Positions 46,805-55,708 of a DNA stretch of 64,000 nt are shown in pieces (the first letter of the stretch is position 1; every line of letters begins with the position of its first letter). Location: assembly GCF_014196505.1 (NCBI RefSeq), contig NZ_JACIDW010000009.1:62001-126000 (forward strand), written 5' to 3'. The notes under the pieces were generated by a model. That model was not told the DNA's origin. It ran no database searches and was given only the letters and a program-made list of their open reading frames with translations. The stretch comes from Rhizobium metallidurans. GTDB lineage: Bacteria; Pseudomonadota; Alphaproteobacteria; Rhizobiales; Rhizobiaceae. A program made the translations under genes and the position numbers.

Positions 46805-47625
46805 CCGCTCTTCGACGCAATGAGCGGCTCGACGATGTCGCCGATGATCGCCAGCGCCTTGGCGCGCTCACGCTCATCGTCGGGCGCCTCGAACTCGGCA
46901 AGCTCGATGCCCGCGATCCGTTCAGCCGGTATCGCCTTCAGCAGCGAGCGAAGCTCGCCCGGCAACAGACCATCCGCGATCCGGTAGGCGGCCGGAACAT
47001 GATCGGGTTCGAGCGCGTCCCAGTCGATGTGTATCCAGACCGGGGCGTCGCCAATGAACGAAAGCACCGCCTCCAGATCGATCGAGCCCGCCATCAAGGT
47101 GACGCGGGCGCTTTCGAGCAGTTCCCGCTCCGCCCTGTCGATATCCCGGATGCCGATGATGGCCACATTCGACGCCATAACCTCCGAGCCATGCCCGCTT
47201 TCCCAGAGGCCGCAAGCGCCGGCCAAAGCCATTCCGCCGAGATAACCGGATCCGGTCGTCACCGGCGTGTTGAAGTCGCCATGCGCATCGACCCAGAGCA
47301 CCTTGAGGCCCGGAATGGTGCGCGCCGCCGCCGGCAGCGTGGCCAGCGCGGCCGAGCAGGTGTTGACGCTGAGCAACGGAATATCGCCGGCATCGATCGC
47401 CGCGACCACCTCACGGGCGAGCCCGCTCAACGTCTCGCGGGCGGCGGGCAGGCTGACGCTCCAGTCGTCCACCCGGTGCTCGCTTTCACGTCCGACGACG
47501 TGAGCCTCGGTGGAGAGACGAACGGCCAGCATGTCGGAACAAGCCCGCGCGCCCGCTATGGCATACGGTGTCCGGTCGCCGATGCGGCCTTGCGATGTGA
47601 TCAAGCGAAACGGTCGATTGCGCAT
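46801..47625 (-). CDS. Arginase/agmatinase-family (ureohydrolase) protein
   Basis: 274-residue cytoplasmic enzyme-like protein. Metal-site motifs are VLWVDAHGDFNTP (DAHxD) and IHIDWDALEPDHVPA (DxD), with a late glutamate in IAGIELAEFEAP. The first motif, normally GGDHS, reads SVNTCSAAL, so the usual metal-binding histidine is a cysteine. The ATG at 47625 (MRNRPFRLITSQG) is favoured over 47673. Substrate (arginine, agmatine, guanidino acids) is unknown. It stands alone and converges with the ABC gene, sharing the CTAG stop region. Confidence 0.8.
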   Translation of the reverse strand: MRNRPFRLITSQGRIGDRTPYAIAGARACSDMLAVRLSTEAHVVGRESEHRVDDWSVSLPAARETLSGLAREVVAAIDAGDIPLLSVNTCSAALATLPAAARTIPGLKVLWVDAHGDFNTPVTTGSGYLGGMALAGACGLWESGHGSEVMASNVAIIGIRDIDRAERELLESARVTLMAGSIDLEAVLSFIGDAPVWIHIDWDALEPDHVPAAYRIADGLLPGELRSLLKAIPAERIAGIELAEFEAPDDERERAKALAIIGDIVEPLIASKSG

Positions 47626-47998
47626 GGTATTCCGATTTGGTTGGCTGTCTGAATGGGCGAAGCGAATTGCCACTGGCTAGGCAAAATTCCGATGTTAATC
47701 AAGCGGTTCGTTCTGGCGGGACGATCGCCCACGCTGGCGTCCCGTCAGCAGTCCAGCCATTAGCGGCAGCGCGGCCATTGGCGTCGCTGGATGTTTGGGT
47801 GTCGCCGCCTCAGCTCTTGGCAACGGGCGCTGCTGGCAGAAGCCTGCCGTCGAAGATCATTGCGATGGCGCCCATCCGAGCGCCGCGGGCCTCCAATCGC
47901 GAAATGGCGCATCGGACCAGCTCCGGGACGATATCGTCGCGAACAAAATCAAGGCTGGGGCGTTGATCCCATATGGTTTTTCGAAAAGGAGCAATCCG
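47626..47998. other. Intergenic region without a supported gene
   Basis: About 370 bases between the divergent arginase-family gene and a small secreted protein gene. Several short frames exist on both strands, including a minus-strand one near 47810-47970 with a protein-like composition but no start or ribosome site. AT-rich blocks near 47685-47710 and 47940-47985 may hold promoters. No named site was found. Confidence 0.45.
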
Positions 47999-48283
47999 AT
48001 GAAGAGAACGCTAGGCGCGGCAATGGCCGCAATATTCATCGTCGCGGGCGGCCTGAGCCCGGCAATGGCGCGCGACAACAATCATCGCGACAACACCGGA
48101 CGGGCGATCGCCGGCGGCGTGGCTGCCGGTGTCGTCGGTGGTTTGATCGGCGGGGCCATCGCCAATTCGCAGCCTCGCTACGCCGAGCCGGCGCCACGTC
48201 CGCGCTGCTGGTATGAAGATCGTGAGGTCGGAAACAGCTATGACGGAGGATCTCATGTCGAAACGGTGCGCGTCTGCCGCTAG
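47999..48283 (+). CDS. Small secreted glycine-zipper protein
   Basis: 94-residue protein with a signal peptide (MKRTLGAAMAAIFIVAGGL, cleavage near SPAMA). The mature part contains a glycine-zipper helix AIAGGVAAGVVGGLIGGAI, able to insert in or span the envelope, and ends with aromatic/cysteine residues (PRPRCWYEDREVG, VRVCR). AAAGGAG lies 7-13 bases before the ATG. Such short proteins are common in rhizobia and of unknown role. A small hairpin (CTATGCGG/CCGCATAG, 48299-48323) follows the stop. Confidence 0.75.
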   Translation: MKRTLGAAMAAIFIVAGGLSPAMARDNNHRDNTGRAIAGGVAAGVVGGLIGGAIANSQPRYAEPAPRPRCWYEDREVGNSYDGGSHVETVRVCR

Positions 48284-48404
48284 CCTCTTGACCCACATCT
48301 ATGCGGGGAACCGCTCCGCATAGACCGTCCTCACCGCAAAGTGTGAGTTGACCACCCTGCGCGACGAGGCGACAATCAGCTATCGAGAACGCGAGGATGA
48401 CCCG

Positions 48405-48707
48405 ATGGAAGCAGAACGCTGGCGCCATATGGAAAGCGCGCCCAGGGACGGAAGCCGGATTCTTGTGACCATCTATCCATCCGAACAAGGACCGGGAGAA
48501 GTCGATCTGGCATATTGGTCAGCTGGCGATCGTTCTGGTGGCGAAGGGTGGCGCGCATCGGATTCCTCACCCGGGCGCGTGATCGAATATGCGGAGCCGG
48601 AGCTGAAGTGTTGGATGCCAATGCCATCAGCCAATCTCGACCGCGCCTCCATGCCGCTACCCTGGGAAGTCGACGACGCTTTGCAACTGGATGGTTCGGG
48701 CATCTAG
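48405..48707 (+). CDS. Hypothetical protein
   Basis: 100-residue protein from ATG 48405. It begins MEAERWRHMESAPRDGSRIL, a W..ME.AP.DG pattern seen in many short rhizobial and phage-borne proteins. Tryptophan- and proline-rich motifs follow (AYWSAGDRSGGEGWRASD, LKCWMPMPS). There is no signal peptide or membrane helix. The ribosome site is GAGGA. Function is not known. Confidence 0.65.
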   Translation: MEAERWRHMESAPRDGSRILVTIYPSEQGPGEVDLAYWSAGDRSGGEGWRASDSSPGRVIEYAEPELKCWMPMPSANLDRASMPLPWEVDDALQLDGSGI

Positions 48708-48805
48708 CGGGCCATAGCATGGAACCTGATTGCGGAGCCCGACCGCAGCGCGGCCCTTCACATTCGCGACGATGGCAGTAAGGTGGCGCCCGGCAGGGAG
48801 GCCGC

Positions 48806-49702
48806 ATGATCGACAAACTGGAATTCTTCATCGCCGTCGCCACTGAAAAGCATTTCGGCCGCGCCGCCCAGGAATGCGGCATATCACAGCCATCACTCTC
48901 CGCCGCCATTCGCCAGCTCGAAGACCAGCTCGGCGTTATTCTCGTGCAGCGCGGCTCCCGTTTTCAGGGACTGACGCCGGAAGGACAGCGCGTGCTCGAA
49001 TGGGCGCGCAGGATTGTCGGCGACGCGCGCACCATGCGCCAGGAAATGCGCGCCGCCCGCGCGGGTCTCGCCGGCCATATCCGGATTGCAGCCATACCGA
49101 CCGCGCTCTCCATGTTGCCGCAATTGACCGCGCCGTTTCAGGAGCGCCATCCCGACGTCACCTTTTCGATCGTCTCGCGCAATTCGCTCCAGGTGCTGAG
49201 CATGATCGAGAATCTCGAGATCGACGCTGGCATAACCTATCTCGAGAACGAGCCGCTCGGGCGCGTGACCAGCGTTCCGCTATACGCCGAACAGTATAAT
49301 CTCATCACCGCCGCCGGCAGCCCGCTGTCGGATCGGGAAAGCGTCACCTGGAAAGAGGTCGGCGACATCAGGCTCTGTCTATTGACCGCCGACATGCAGA
49401 ACCGACGGATAATCAACCAGTTGCTGGCCGAGGCAGGCGCAACGGCGCGGCCGACCCTCGAATCCAATTCGATGATCGTGCTGTTTTCGCATGTACGCAC
49501 CGGCCGCTGGGCCAGCATCATGCCGCGCAATGTCGCGAAATCATTCGGCTTTCCGTCCGAAATCCGGATGATCCCGATTGTCGAGCCACAGGCGCATCAT
49601 GTCGTCGGCCTGGTGGCGACGCATCGCGAACCCTTCACGCCGCTCGTCTCCGCGCTGCTGCATGAGGCGCGCATCCTCGTCGACAGACCGGAATTTCAAT
49701 AG
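48806..49702 (+). CDS. LysR-family regulator, probably of the formate dehydrogenase operon
   Basis: 298-residue LysR-type regulator. The helix-turn-helix is in the first 60 residues (FFIAVATEKHFGRAAQECG, ISQPSLSAAIRQLEDQLG). The effector-binding domain starts at about 90 (GHIRIAAIPTALSMLPQL). It precedes fdsG on the same strand by about 155 bases, the place of fdsR in other bacteria with fds operons, so formate-responsive control is the likely role. A TATAAT hexamer occurs at 49765-49770 in the gap to fdsG, without a clear -35. Confidence 0.85.
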   Translation: MIDKLEFFIAVATEKHFGRAAQECGISQPSLSAAIRQLEDQLGVILVQRGSRFQGLTPEGQRVLEWARRIVGDARTMRQEMRAARAGLAGHIRIAAIPTALSMLPQLTAPFQERHPDVTFSIVSRNSLQVLSMIENLEIDAGITYLENEPLGRVTSVPLYAEQYNLITAAGSPLSDRESVTWKEVGDIRLCLLTADMQNRRIINQLLAEAGATARPTLESNSMIVLFSHVRTGRWASIMPRNVAKSFGFPSEIRMIPIVEPQAHHVVGLVATHREPFTPLVSALLHEARILVDRPEFQ

Positions 49703-49858
49703 GAAAATCCTATCGACTGACGAGACAGCTTTATTGATCGCTTCGTCCTTCCCTGAGAAAGTCTTATAATGATTTGACGGCCCATGTCGTCGGCCGGGGC
49801 TTCTGGAGGAGGCTTGCCGGATGTCCGCGGGGTCGCTGCTTGTCTGGGAGGGCAGCTG

Positions 49859-50338
49859 ATGAATATTCATGTCGCCAAGGGCGATATCTCCGATCAGGTG
49901 CGTGACATCGTCGATCGTCTGAAGACGCTGGAAGGGCCGATGCTGCCGATCCTCCACGAGATCCAGGACGTGTTCGGCTATGTGCCGCAGGAGGCGCTGC
50001 CTGTCATCGCGCATGGTCTCAACCTGTCGCGGGCCGAAGTCCACGGCGTCGTCACCTTCTATCACGACTATCGCAGCCATCCGCCCGGCCGGCATGTACT
50101 GAAGCTCTGTCGGGCCGAGTCCTGCCAGTCGATGGGCGCGGACCGTCTGGCGGAGCGCGTGAAGGCGATGCTTGGCATCGACTGGCACGGCACCACGCCC
50201 GACGGGGCCATTACGCTGGAACCGGTCTTCTGCCTCGGACTCTGTTCGTGCTCTCCATCAGCGATGATTGACGGCGAGGTGCATGGCCGCGTCGATGTCG
50301 CCGATCTCGAGGAGATCATCGCGGAGGCGCGCCGATGA
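49859..50338 (+). CDS. fdsG: NAD-dependent formate dehydrogenase gamma subunit
   Basis: 159-residue NuoE-like [2Fe-2S] protein. The four cysteine ligands appear in LCRAESCQSMG and PVFCLGLCSCSPS. The upstream helix region LPILHEIQDVFGYVPQEALP is shared with NuoE. It passes electrons between FdsA and the flavin subunit FdsB in the cytoplasm. The ATG at 49859 (MNIHVAKGDI) has GGGAGG at the right distance; the longer frame from 49784 lacks one. It overlaps fdsB by four bases. Confidence 0.92.
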   Translation: MNIHVAKGDISDQVRDIVDRLKTLEGPMLPILHEIQDVFGYVPQEALPVIAHGLNLSRAEVHGVVTFYHDYRSHPPGRHVLKLCRAESCQSMGADRLAERVKAMLGIDWHGTTPDGAITLEPVFCLGLCSCSPSAMIDGEVHGRVDVADLEEIIAEARR

Positions 50339-51891
50339 CTGTCAGGATCTATGTTCCGCGCGATGCGGCGGCAGTGGCGCTCGGTGCCGACAAGGTGGCG
50401 GCGGCGGTCGCCAAGGAAATTGCCGATCGTGGCCTCGATGCGGTGATCGTCCGCAATGGCTCGCGCGGCATGCACTGGCTGGAACCGCTGGTTGAAATCG
50501 AAATCGCGGGTGAGCGGATCGGCTACGGTCCGGTAAAGACGCGGGATGTCGTGTCATTGTTCGATGCGGGGCTGCTATCAGGCGGGGATCATCGGCTCTG
50601 TCTTGGCGCGGTCGAGGAGATCGCGTTTCTCAAGCGGCAGACACGACTGACTTTCGCTCGCTGCGGGGTGATCGATCCGTTGTCTCTCATCGACTACGAG
50701 GCGCATGGCGGGCTTTCGGGCCTGCGCCGTACTGTCGGCATGCAGCCTGCCGATATCGTCAAGGACGTCACCGATTCCGGTCTGCGCGGGCGTGGCGGCG
50801 CGGGTTTCCCGACCGGCATCAAATGGAAGACCGTACTCGACGCACCGGGTGCGCGCAAATATATCGTCTGCAATGCCGATGAGGGCGATAGCGGCACCTT
50901 CGCCGACCGGATGATCATGGAGGGCGATCCTTTCGTGCTCATCGAGGGTATGGCGATCGCGGGGCTGGCGACCGGGGCGACCAGGGGCTTCGTCTATATC
51001 CGCTCGGAATATCCGCATGCGATTCAGACAATGACCGAGGCCGTGGAGATCGCGAGACGCGCGGGCGTGCTCGGCCCGTCGGTGCTCGGCTCCGGCAAGG
51101 CATTCGACGTCGAGATCCGCACCGGTGCCGGCGCCTATGTCTGCGGCGAGGAAACGGCGCTCCTGAACAGCCTCGAGGGCAAGCGCGGCATCGTGCGCGC
51201 CAAGCCGCCGCTGCCGGCGCACAAGGGTCTGTTCGACTGTCCCACCGTCATCAACAACGTGATCTCGCTCGCGTCCGTCCCTGTGATCATGGACAAGGGT
51301 GCTGCCTATTATCGCGATTTCGGTATGGGGCGCTCGCGCGGCACCATCCCGTTGCAGATCGCCGGCAATGTCAGGCATCCCGGTCTTTATGAGGTGGCCT
51401 TCGGGCTGACGCTGGGCGAGATCGTCGATGAGATCGCCGGCGGCACGGCATCGGGACGACCGGTCAAGGCCGTGCAGGTGGGCGGGCCGCTGGGGGCGTA
51501 TTTCCCACGCGCGCTGTTCGACACCCCCTTCGACTATGAGGCCTTTGCCGCGAAGGACGGCTTGATCGGCCATGCCGGCATCGTCGTCTTCGACGATAGC
51601 GCCGACATGCTGAAGCAGGCGCGCTTCGCGATGGAGTTCTGTGCCGTCGAGAGCTGCGGCAAGTGCACGCCCTGCCGCATCGGCTCGACACGCGGCGTGG
51701 AAACGGCCGACAAGATCGCCAGCGGCATCGAACCTGAGAAAAACCGGGCGCTGCTGACGGATCTCTGCAACACGATGAAGTTTGGTTCGCTCTGTGCGCT
51801 GGGTGGGTTCACGCCTTATCCCGTTTTGAGCGCGATGACGCATTTTCCGGATGATTTCGCGCCGGCGCCGATGGTGGAGGCTGCGGAATGA
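50335..51891 (+). CDS. fdsB: NAD-dependent formate dehydrogenase beta subunit (FMN, NAD-binding)
   Basis: 518-residue NuoF-like protein that passes electrons to NAD. An N-terminal NuoE-tail/thioredoxin-like part (1-110) is followed by the NuoF core: GLRGRGGAGFPTGIKWKTV (NAD/FMN loop), KYIVCNADEGDSGTFADR, GAGAYVCGEETALLNSLEG. The [4Fe-4S] cysteines are in ESCGKCTPCRIGSTRG and the later C of CNTMKFGSLC. Overlaps fdsG by four bases. After it, a repeat-filled gap of 228 bases separates it from fdsA. Confidence 0.95.
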   Translation: MTVRIYVPRDAAAVALGADKVAAAVAKEIADRGLDAVIVRNGSRGMHWLEPLVEIEIAGERIGYGPVKTRDVVSLFDAGLLSGGDHRLCLGAVEEIAFLKRQTRLTFARCGVIDPLSLIDYEAHGGLSGLRRTVGMQPADIVKDVTDSGLRGRGGAGFPTGIKWKTVLDAPGARKYIVCNADEGDSGTFADRMIMEGDPFVLIEGMAIAGLATGATRGFVYIRSEYPHAIQTMTEAVEIARRAGVLGPSVLGSGKAFDVEIRTGAGAYVCGEETALLNSLEGKRGIVRAKPPLPAHKGLFDCPTVINNVISLASVPVIMDKGAAYYRDFGMGRSRGTIPLQIAGNVRHPGLYEVAFGLTLGEIVDEIAGGTASGRPVKAVQVGGPLGAYFPRALFDTPFDYEAFAAKDGLIGHAGIVVFDDSADMLKQARFAMEFCAVESCGKCTPCRIGSTRGVETADKIASGIEPEKNRALLTDLCNTMKFGSLCALGGFTPYPVLSAMTHFPDDFAPAPMVEAAE

Positions 51892-51915
51892 TGAGGATTG
51901 CATTGAACGTCTATT

Positions 51916-52071
51916 CCCCTCCCCAACCCCTCCCCACAAGGGGGAGGGGCTTGGAATGCCGCGCCCTTCCCGTTCTCATCTCAACGCTTCCACATGCGGG
52001 AAAGCCGCTGCAGTGCGATGACCGCGCCGCAGTGAAGCCCCTCCCCCTTGTGGGGAGGGGTTGGGGAGGGG
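51916..52071. repeat. Pair of 37-base perfect inverted repeats inside the fds operon
   Basis: Left arm 51916-51952 and right arm 52035-52071 are exact reverse complements, 82 bases apart. Each arm itself folds (CCCCTCCCC...GGGGAGGGG). The end words CCCCTCCCCAACCCCTCCCC are typical of short palindromic elements in rhizobial genomes. No protein is encoded. The full element lies between fdsB and fdsA and could form a strong cruciform in DNA or a large hairpin in the mRNA. Confidence 0.85.
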
Positions 52072-52119
52072 TCTTAGCGCCATCCACGACAGCAGATCAT
52101 TCTCTTACGGAGGCACACC

Positions 52120-54999
52120 ATGTCCCTCGTTCATGAAATAGACTACGGCACGCCGGCCTCCGCCTCCGAGACCATGGTGACGCTCACGATCGACGGCAAT
52201 CAGGTGACGGTGCCCGAGGGCACATCCATCATGCGCGCGTCGATGGATTCTGGCATCGAGATCCCGAAGCTCTGCGCCACCGACATGATCGATGCCTTCG
52301 GTTCCTGCCGGCTCTGTCTTGTCGAGATCCAGGGACGCAACGGCCTGCCCGCGTCCTGCACTACGCCGGTCGCGGCGGGCATGGTGGTGTCGACGCAGAC
52401 GAACCGGCTCAAGGATGTGCGGCGCGGCGTGATGGAACTCTATATTTCCGACCATCCGCTCGACTGTCTCACCTGCGCCGCCAACGGCGATTGCGAGCTG
52501 CAGGACATGGCGGGCGCGGTTGGCTTGCGCGATGTGCGCTACGGCTATGATGGCGAGAACCACGTCAAGGCGCGCGATAATGGCGGGCTCAATGCCAAGT
52601 GGGCGCCGAAGGATGAGAGCAATCCCTATTTCACCTTCGATCCGGCCAAATGCATCGTCTGTTCGCGCTGCGTGCGGGCCTGCGAAGAGGTTCAGGGCAC
52701 GTTCGCGCTGACCATCGAGGGGCGCGGCTTCGATTCCCGCGTCTCGGCCGGCATGCACGAGGATTTCGTCTCGTCGGAATGCGTCTCCTGCGGCGCCTGC
52801 GTGCAGGCCTGCCCGACGGCGACGCTGACCGAGAAGTCGGTGATCGAGATCGGCCAGCCGGAGCATTCCGTGGTGACCACCTGCGCCTATTGCGGCGTTG
52901 GCTGCTCCTTCAAGGCGGAGATGCGCGGCGAGGAGCTGGTGCGCATGGTGCCCTGGAAGGATGGGCAGGCGAACCGCGGGCACTCCTGTGTCAAGGGCCG
53001 CTTCGCCTATGGCTATTCGAGCCACAAGGACCGCATCCTCAATCCGATGGTCCGCGAGAAGATCACCGATCCCTGGCGCGAAGTGACCTGGGACGAGGCC
53101 TTTGCGCATGTGGCCTCCGAGTTCCGGCGCATCCAGTATCAGTATGGTCGCGATTCGATCGGCGGCATCACCTCATCGCGCTGCACCAATGAGGAGACTT
53201 ATCTGGTGCAGAAGCTGGTGCGCGCCGGCTTCGGCAACAACAACGTCGATACCTGCGCCCGCGTCTGCCATTCGCCGACAGGCTACGGCCTTGGCCAAGC
53301 CTTCGGCACCTCGGCGGGCACACAGAATTTCGATAGCGTCGAGAAGAGCGATGTCGTCGTCATCATCGGCGCGAACCCGACGGACGGACATCCGGTCTTC
53401 GGCTCGCGGTTGAAGAAGCGGCTGCGGCAGGGCGCCAAGCTGATCGTCATCGATCCGCGCCGTACCGATATCGTCCGCTCTCCGCATGTCGAGGCGGCCT
53501 ATCATCTGCCTTTGAAGCCCGGCACCAACGTCGCGGTCATGACCTCGCTTGCGCATGTGATCGTCACCGAGGGCCTGTTCGACGAGCGCTTCATCCGCGA
53601 GCGCTGCGACTGGTCGGAATTCGAGGACTGGGCCGCCTTCGTCGCCGAGCCACACCATAGCCCGGAGGCAACCGAGACGCTGACGGGCGTGCCGGCGGAC
53701 ATGCTGCGCGGTGCCGCCCGCCTCTATGCCACCGGCGGCAACGGTGCGATCTATTACGGGCTTGGCGTGACCGAGCACAGCCAGGGTTCGACGACCGTCA
53801 TGGCGATCGCCAACCTAGCGATGGTGACCGGCAATATCGGCCGTCCCGGCGTCGGCGTGAACCCGCTGCGCGGTCAGAACAACGTGCAGGGCTCCTGCGA
53901 CATGGGCTCCTTCCCGCACGAGCTGCCGGGCTATCGCCACGTTTCCGACGACGCGACGCGCGATATCTTCGAGAAGCTCTGGGGTGTCAAAATCAGCGAC
54001 GAGCCGGGCCTGCGTATTCCCAACATGCTGGATGCGGCCGTCGACGGTTCCTTCAAGGGGCTCTATGTCCAGGGCGAGGATATCCTGCAGTCCGACCCCG
54101 ATACCAAGCACGTGGCGGCGGGGCTGGCCGCGATGGAATGCGTCGTGGTGCACGATCTCTTCCTGAACGAGACCGCGAACTACGCGCATGTCTTCCTGCC
54201 GGGTTCGAGTTTCCTCGAAAAGGACGGCACCTTCACCAATGCCGAACGACGCATCAACCGCGTGCGCAAGGTGATGAGCCCGAAGAACGGCTATGCCGAC
54301 TGGGAAGTGACGCAGAAGCTGGCGCAGGCGATCGGCCTTGCCTGGAACTACAAGCACCCGTCCGAGATCATGGACGAGATCGCCGCGACGACGCCGAGCT
54401 TCGCCATGGTTTCCTACGACTATCTGGAAAAGATGGGCTCCGTGCAGTGGCCGTGCAACGAGGCGCATCCCGAGGGATCACCGATCATGCATGTCGATGG
54501 TTTCGTTCGTGGCAAGGGCAAGTTCATCCGCACCGAATATATCGCGACCGACGAACGCACCGGCCCGCGCTTCCCGCTGCTTCTGACGACAGGGCGCATT
54601 CTCAGCCAGTACAATGTCGGGGCGCAGACACGGCGCACGGAAAACGTTGTGTGGCATTCCGAGGACCGGCTGGAAGTCCATCCGCACGACGCCGAACAGC
54701 GCGGCATCCGCGATGGCGATTGGGTAAAGCTGATGAGCCGGTCGGGCGATACGACGCTGAGGGCGCTGATCACCGACCGCGTTTCTCCCGGTGTCGTTTA
54801 TACCACCTTCCACCATCCGGATACGCAGGCCAACGTCATCACCACCGACTTCTCCGACTGGGCGACCAACTGTCCGGAATACAAGGTCACCGCCGTCCAG
54901 GTCTCACCGTCAAACGGGCCGACGGATTGGCAGGTCGAGTATGACGAGCAGGCGCGGCAGAGCCGCCGGATCTCGGGCAAGCTCGAGGCGGCGGAATAA
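52120..54999 (+). CDS. fdsA: NAD-dependent formate dehydrogenase alpha (catalytic) subunit
   Basis: 959-residue molybdenum enzyme that oxidises formate to carbon dioxide. Order: 2Fe-2S ferredoxin domain (CATDMIDAFGSCRLCLVE), His-Cys cluster (HPLDCLTCAANGDCELQ), two 4Fe-4S motifs (CIVCSRCVRACEE, CVSCGACVQACPT), another cluster TCAYCGVGCSFK, then the bis-MGD domain. The Mo ligand is a cysteine in NNVDTCARVCHSPTGYG, with the catalytic histidine three residues on. There is no selenocysteine. Length and order match FdsA. It follows the repeat element and is 3 bases before fdsD. Confidence 0.96.
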   Translation: MSLVHEIDYGTPASASETMVTLTIDGNQVTVPEGTSIMRASMDSGIEIPKLCATDMIDAFGSCRLCLVEIQGRNGLPASCTTPVAAGMVVSTQTNRLKDVRRGVMELYISDHPLDCLTCAANGDCELQDMAGAVGLRDVRYGYDGENHVKARDNGGLNAKWAPKDESNPYFTFDPAKCIVCSRCVRACEEVQGTFALTIEGRGFDSRVSAGMHEDFVSSECVSCGACVQACPTATLTEKSVIEIGQPEHSVVTTCAYCGVGCSFKAEMRGEELVRMVPWKDGQANRGHSCVKGRFAYGYSSHKDRILNPMVREKITDPWREVTWDEAFAHVASEFRRIQYQYGRDSIGGITSSRCTNEETYLVQKLVRAGFGNNNVDTCARVCHSPTGYGLGQAFGTSAGTQNFDSVEKSDVVVIIGANPTDGHPVFGSRLKKRLRQGAKLIVIDPRRTDIVRSPHVEAAYHLPLKPGTNVAVMTSLAHVIVTEGLFDERFIRERCDWSEFEDWAAFVAEPHHSPEATETLTGVPADMLRGAARLYATGGNGAIYYGLGVTEHSQGSTTVMAIANLAMVTGNIGRPGVGVNPLRGQNNVQGSCDMGSFPHELPGYRHVSDDATRDIFEKLWGVKISDEPGLRIPNMLDAAVDGSFKGLYVQGEDILQSDPDTKHVAAGLAAMECVVVHDLFLNETANYAHVFLPGSSFLEKDGTFTNAERRINRVRKVMSPKNGYADWEVTQKLAQAIGLAWNYKHPSEIMDEIAATTPSFAMVSYDYLEKMGSVQWPCNEAHPEGSPIMHVDGFVRGKGKFIRTEYIATDERTGPRFPLLLTTGRILSQYNVGAQTRRTENVVWHSEDRLEVHPHDAEQRGIRDGDWVKLMSRSGDTTLRALITDRVSPGVVYTTFHHPDTQANVITTDFSDWATNCPEYKVTAVQVSPSNGPTDWQVEYDEQARQSRRISGKLEAAE

Positions 55000-55002
55000 G
55001 CG

Positions 55003-55260
55003 ATGTCACACGGCACCCACGACAAGCTTGTCTACATGGCCAACCAGATCGCGGGCTTCTTCGCGACGCAGCCCGATGCCGAGGCCGCGCAAGGGGTGGC
55101 CTCGCATATCAACAAGTTCTGGGAGCCACGCATGCGCCGGCAGCTGTTCGAGATCATCGAACACGAGGACAACACGCTCAGTCCGCTGGTGCTGCGGGCG
55201 GCTCCCCTGATCAAGAAGCCGGCGCCGGTCGCGCCGCCCAATCCGGAGACGATCGGCTGA
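55003..55260 (+). CDS. fdsD: Formate dehydrogenase delta subunit
   Basis: 85-residue small subunit. HDKLVYMANQIAGFFATQP and INKFWEPRMRRQLFEIIEH are conserved in FdsD. Its role is assembly or stability of the FdsABG complex. It starts 3 bases after the fdsA stop and ends the operon. The FdhD/FdsC sulfur-transfer chaperone that often lies between fdsA and fdsD is not here and must be encoded elsewhere. Confidence 0.9.
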   Translation: MSHGTHDKLVYMANQIAGFFATQPDAEAAQGVASHINKFWEPRMRRQLFEIIEHEDNTLSPLVLRAAPLIKKPAPVAPPNPETIG

Positions 55261-55314
55261 CGGCATGGCACCTCAGTGTCTGCGGGCCTTGTCTAGAACG
55301 CCCTGCCTGCGGCA

Positions 55315-55506
55315 TCAATCCGGCGTTGCCGCCGGATCGCGCTTCGCCTCGCCTGTTCGCGGTGCATGAGATGCGCCGAAGGATCGGACGCGAGCGGCGC
55401 TTTGCATGAGCTGGGCGAACGACCGCTCGCTTATTCCGTCCGCCTTGTTCAATTGGGCGATCATCAGATCGTCGAGCACTTCCGAAACCGTAAAATCCAG
55501 ATCCAC
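55315..55506 (-). CDS. Hypothetical small protein
   Basis: 63-residue protein from GTG 55506 (VDLDFTVSEVLDDLMIAQ), with GGAGG 8 bases upstream. Helical pattern continues through LNKADGISERSFAQLMQS. The tail is polar (GEAKRDPAATPD). No motif is known to me; similar short rhizobial proteins with DFTVSEV starts exist in my memory, unverified. It faces fdsD and runs convergently to it. Confidence 0.55.
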   Translation of the reverse strand: MDLDFTVSEVLDDLMIAQLNKADGISERSFAQLMQSAARVRSFGASHAPRTGEAKRDPAATPD

Positions 55507-55708
55507 TGTTTGATCCTCCGCCAGTAGACAAATCACTATCAGCGGAAAGCGGCGGAGACGTGTACCGGAAAGTCACATCTAGGTTACCCGTTTGACAGTT
55601 ATGCCGGTGTGCTCGGTCATGGGCGCTCTTTTTCGCGACACGTGTCGTGTACCGAGCTTGCCTCCTGAGGGAGGCTGCTTTAGCTCCTTGGTGGAATGGA
55701 GCAGGCAA

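Noticed and set aside
47637..47966. Plus-strand frame of about 109 codons
   Set aside because: Serine/arginine-rich, no ribosome site, not related to neighbours.
47810..47970. Minus-strand frame of about 50 codons with a fairly protein-like sequence
   Set aside because: No start codon with a ribosome site and no known similarity; could be a gene remnant but not supportable.
49742..49770. Promoter for fdsG with TATAAT at 49765
   Set aside because: The -10 is good, but no acceptable -35 lies 16-18 bases upstream, so it was noted only in the LysR gene entry.
55636..55647. Palindrome CGACACGTGTCG
   Set aside because: Perfect but short, and such 12-base palindromes arise by chance in GC-rich DNA; no gene relation shown.
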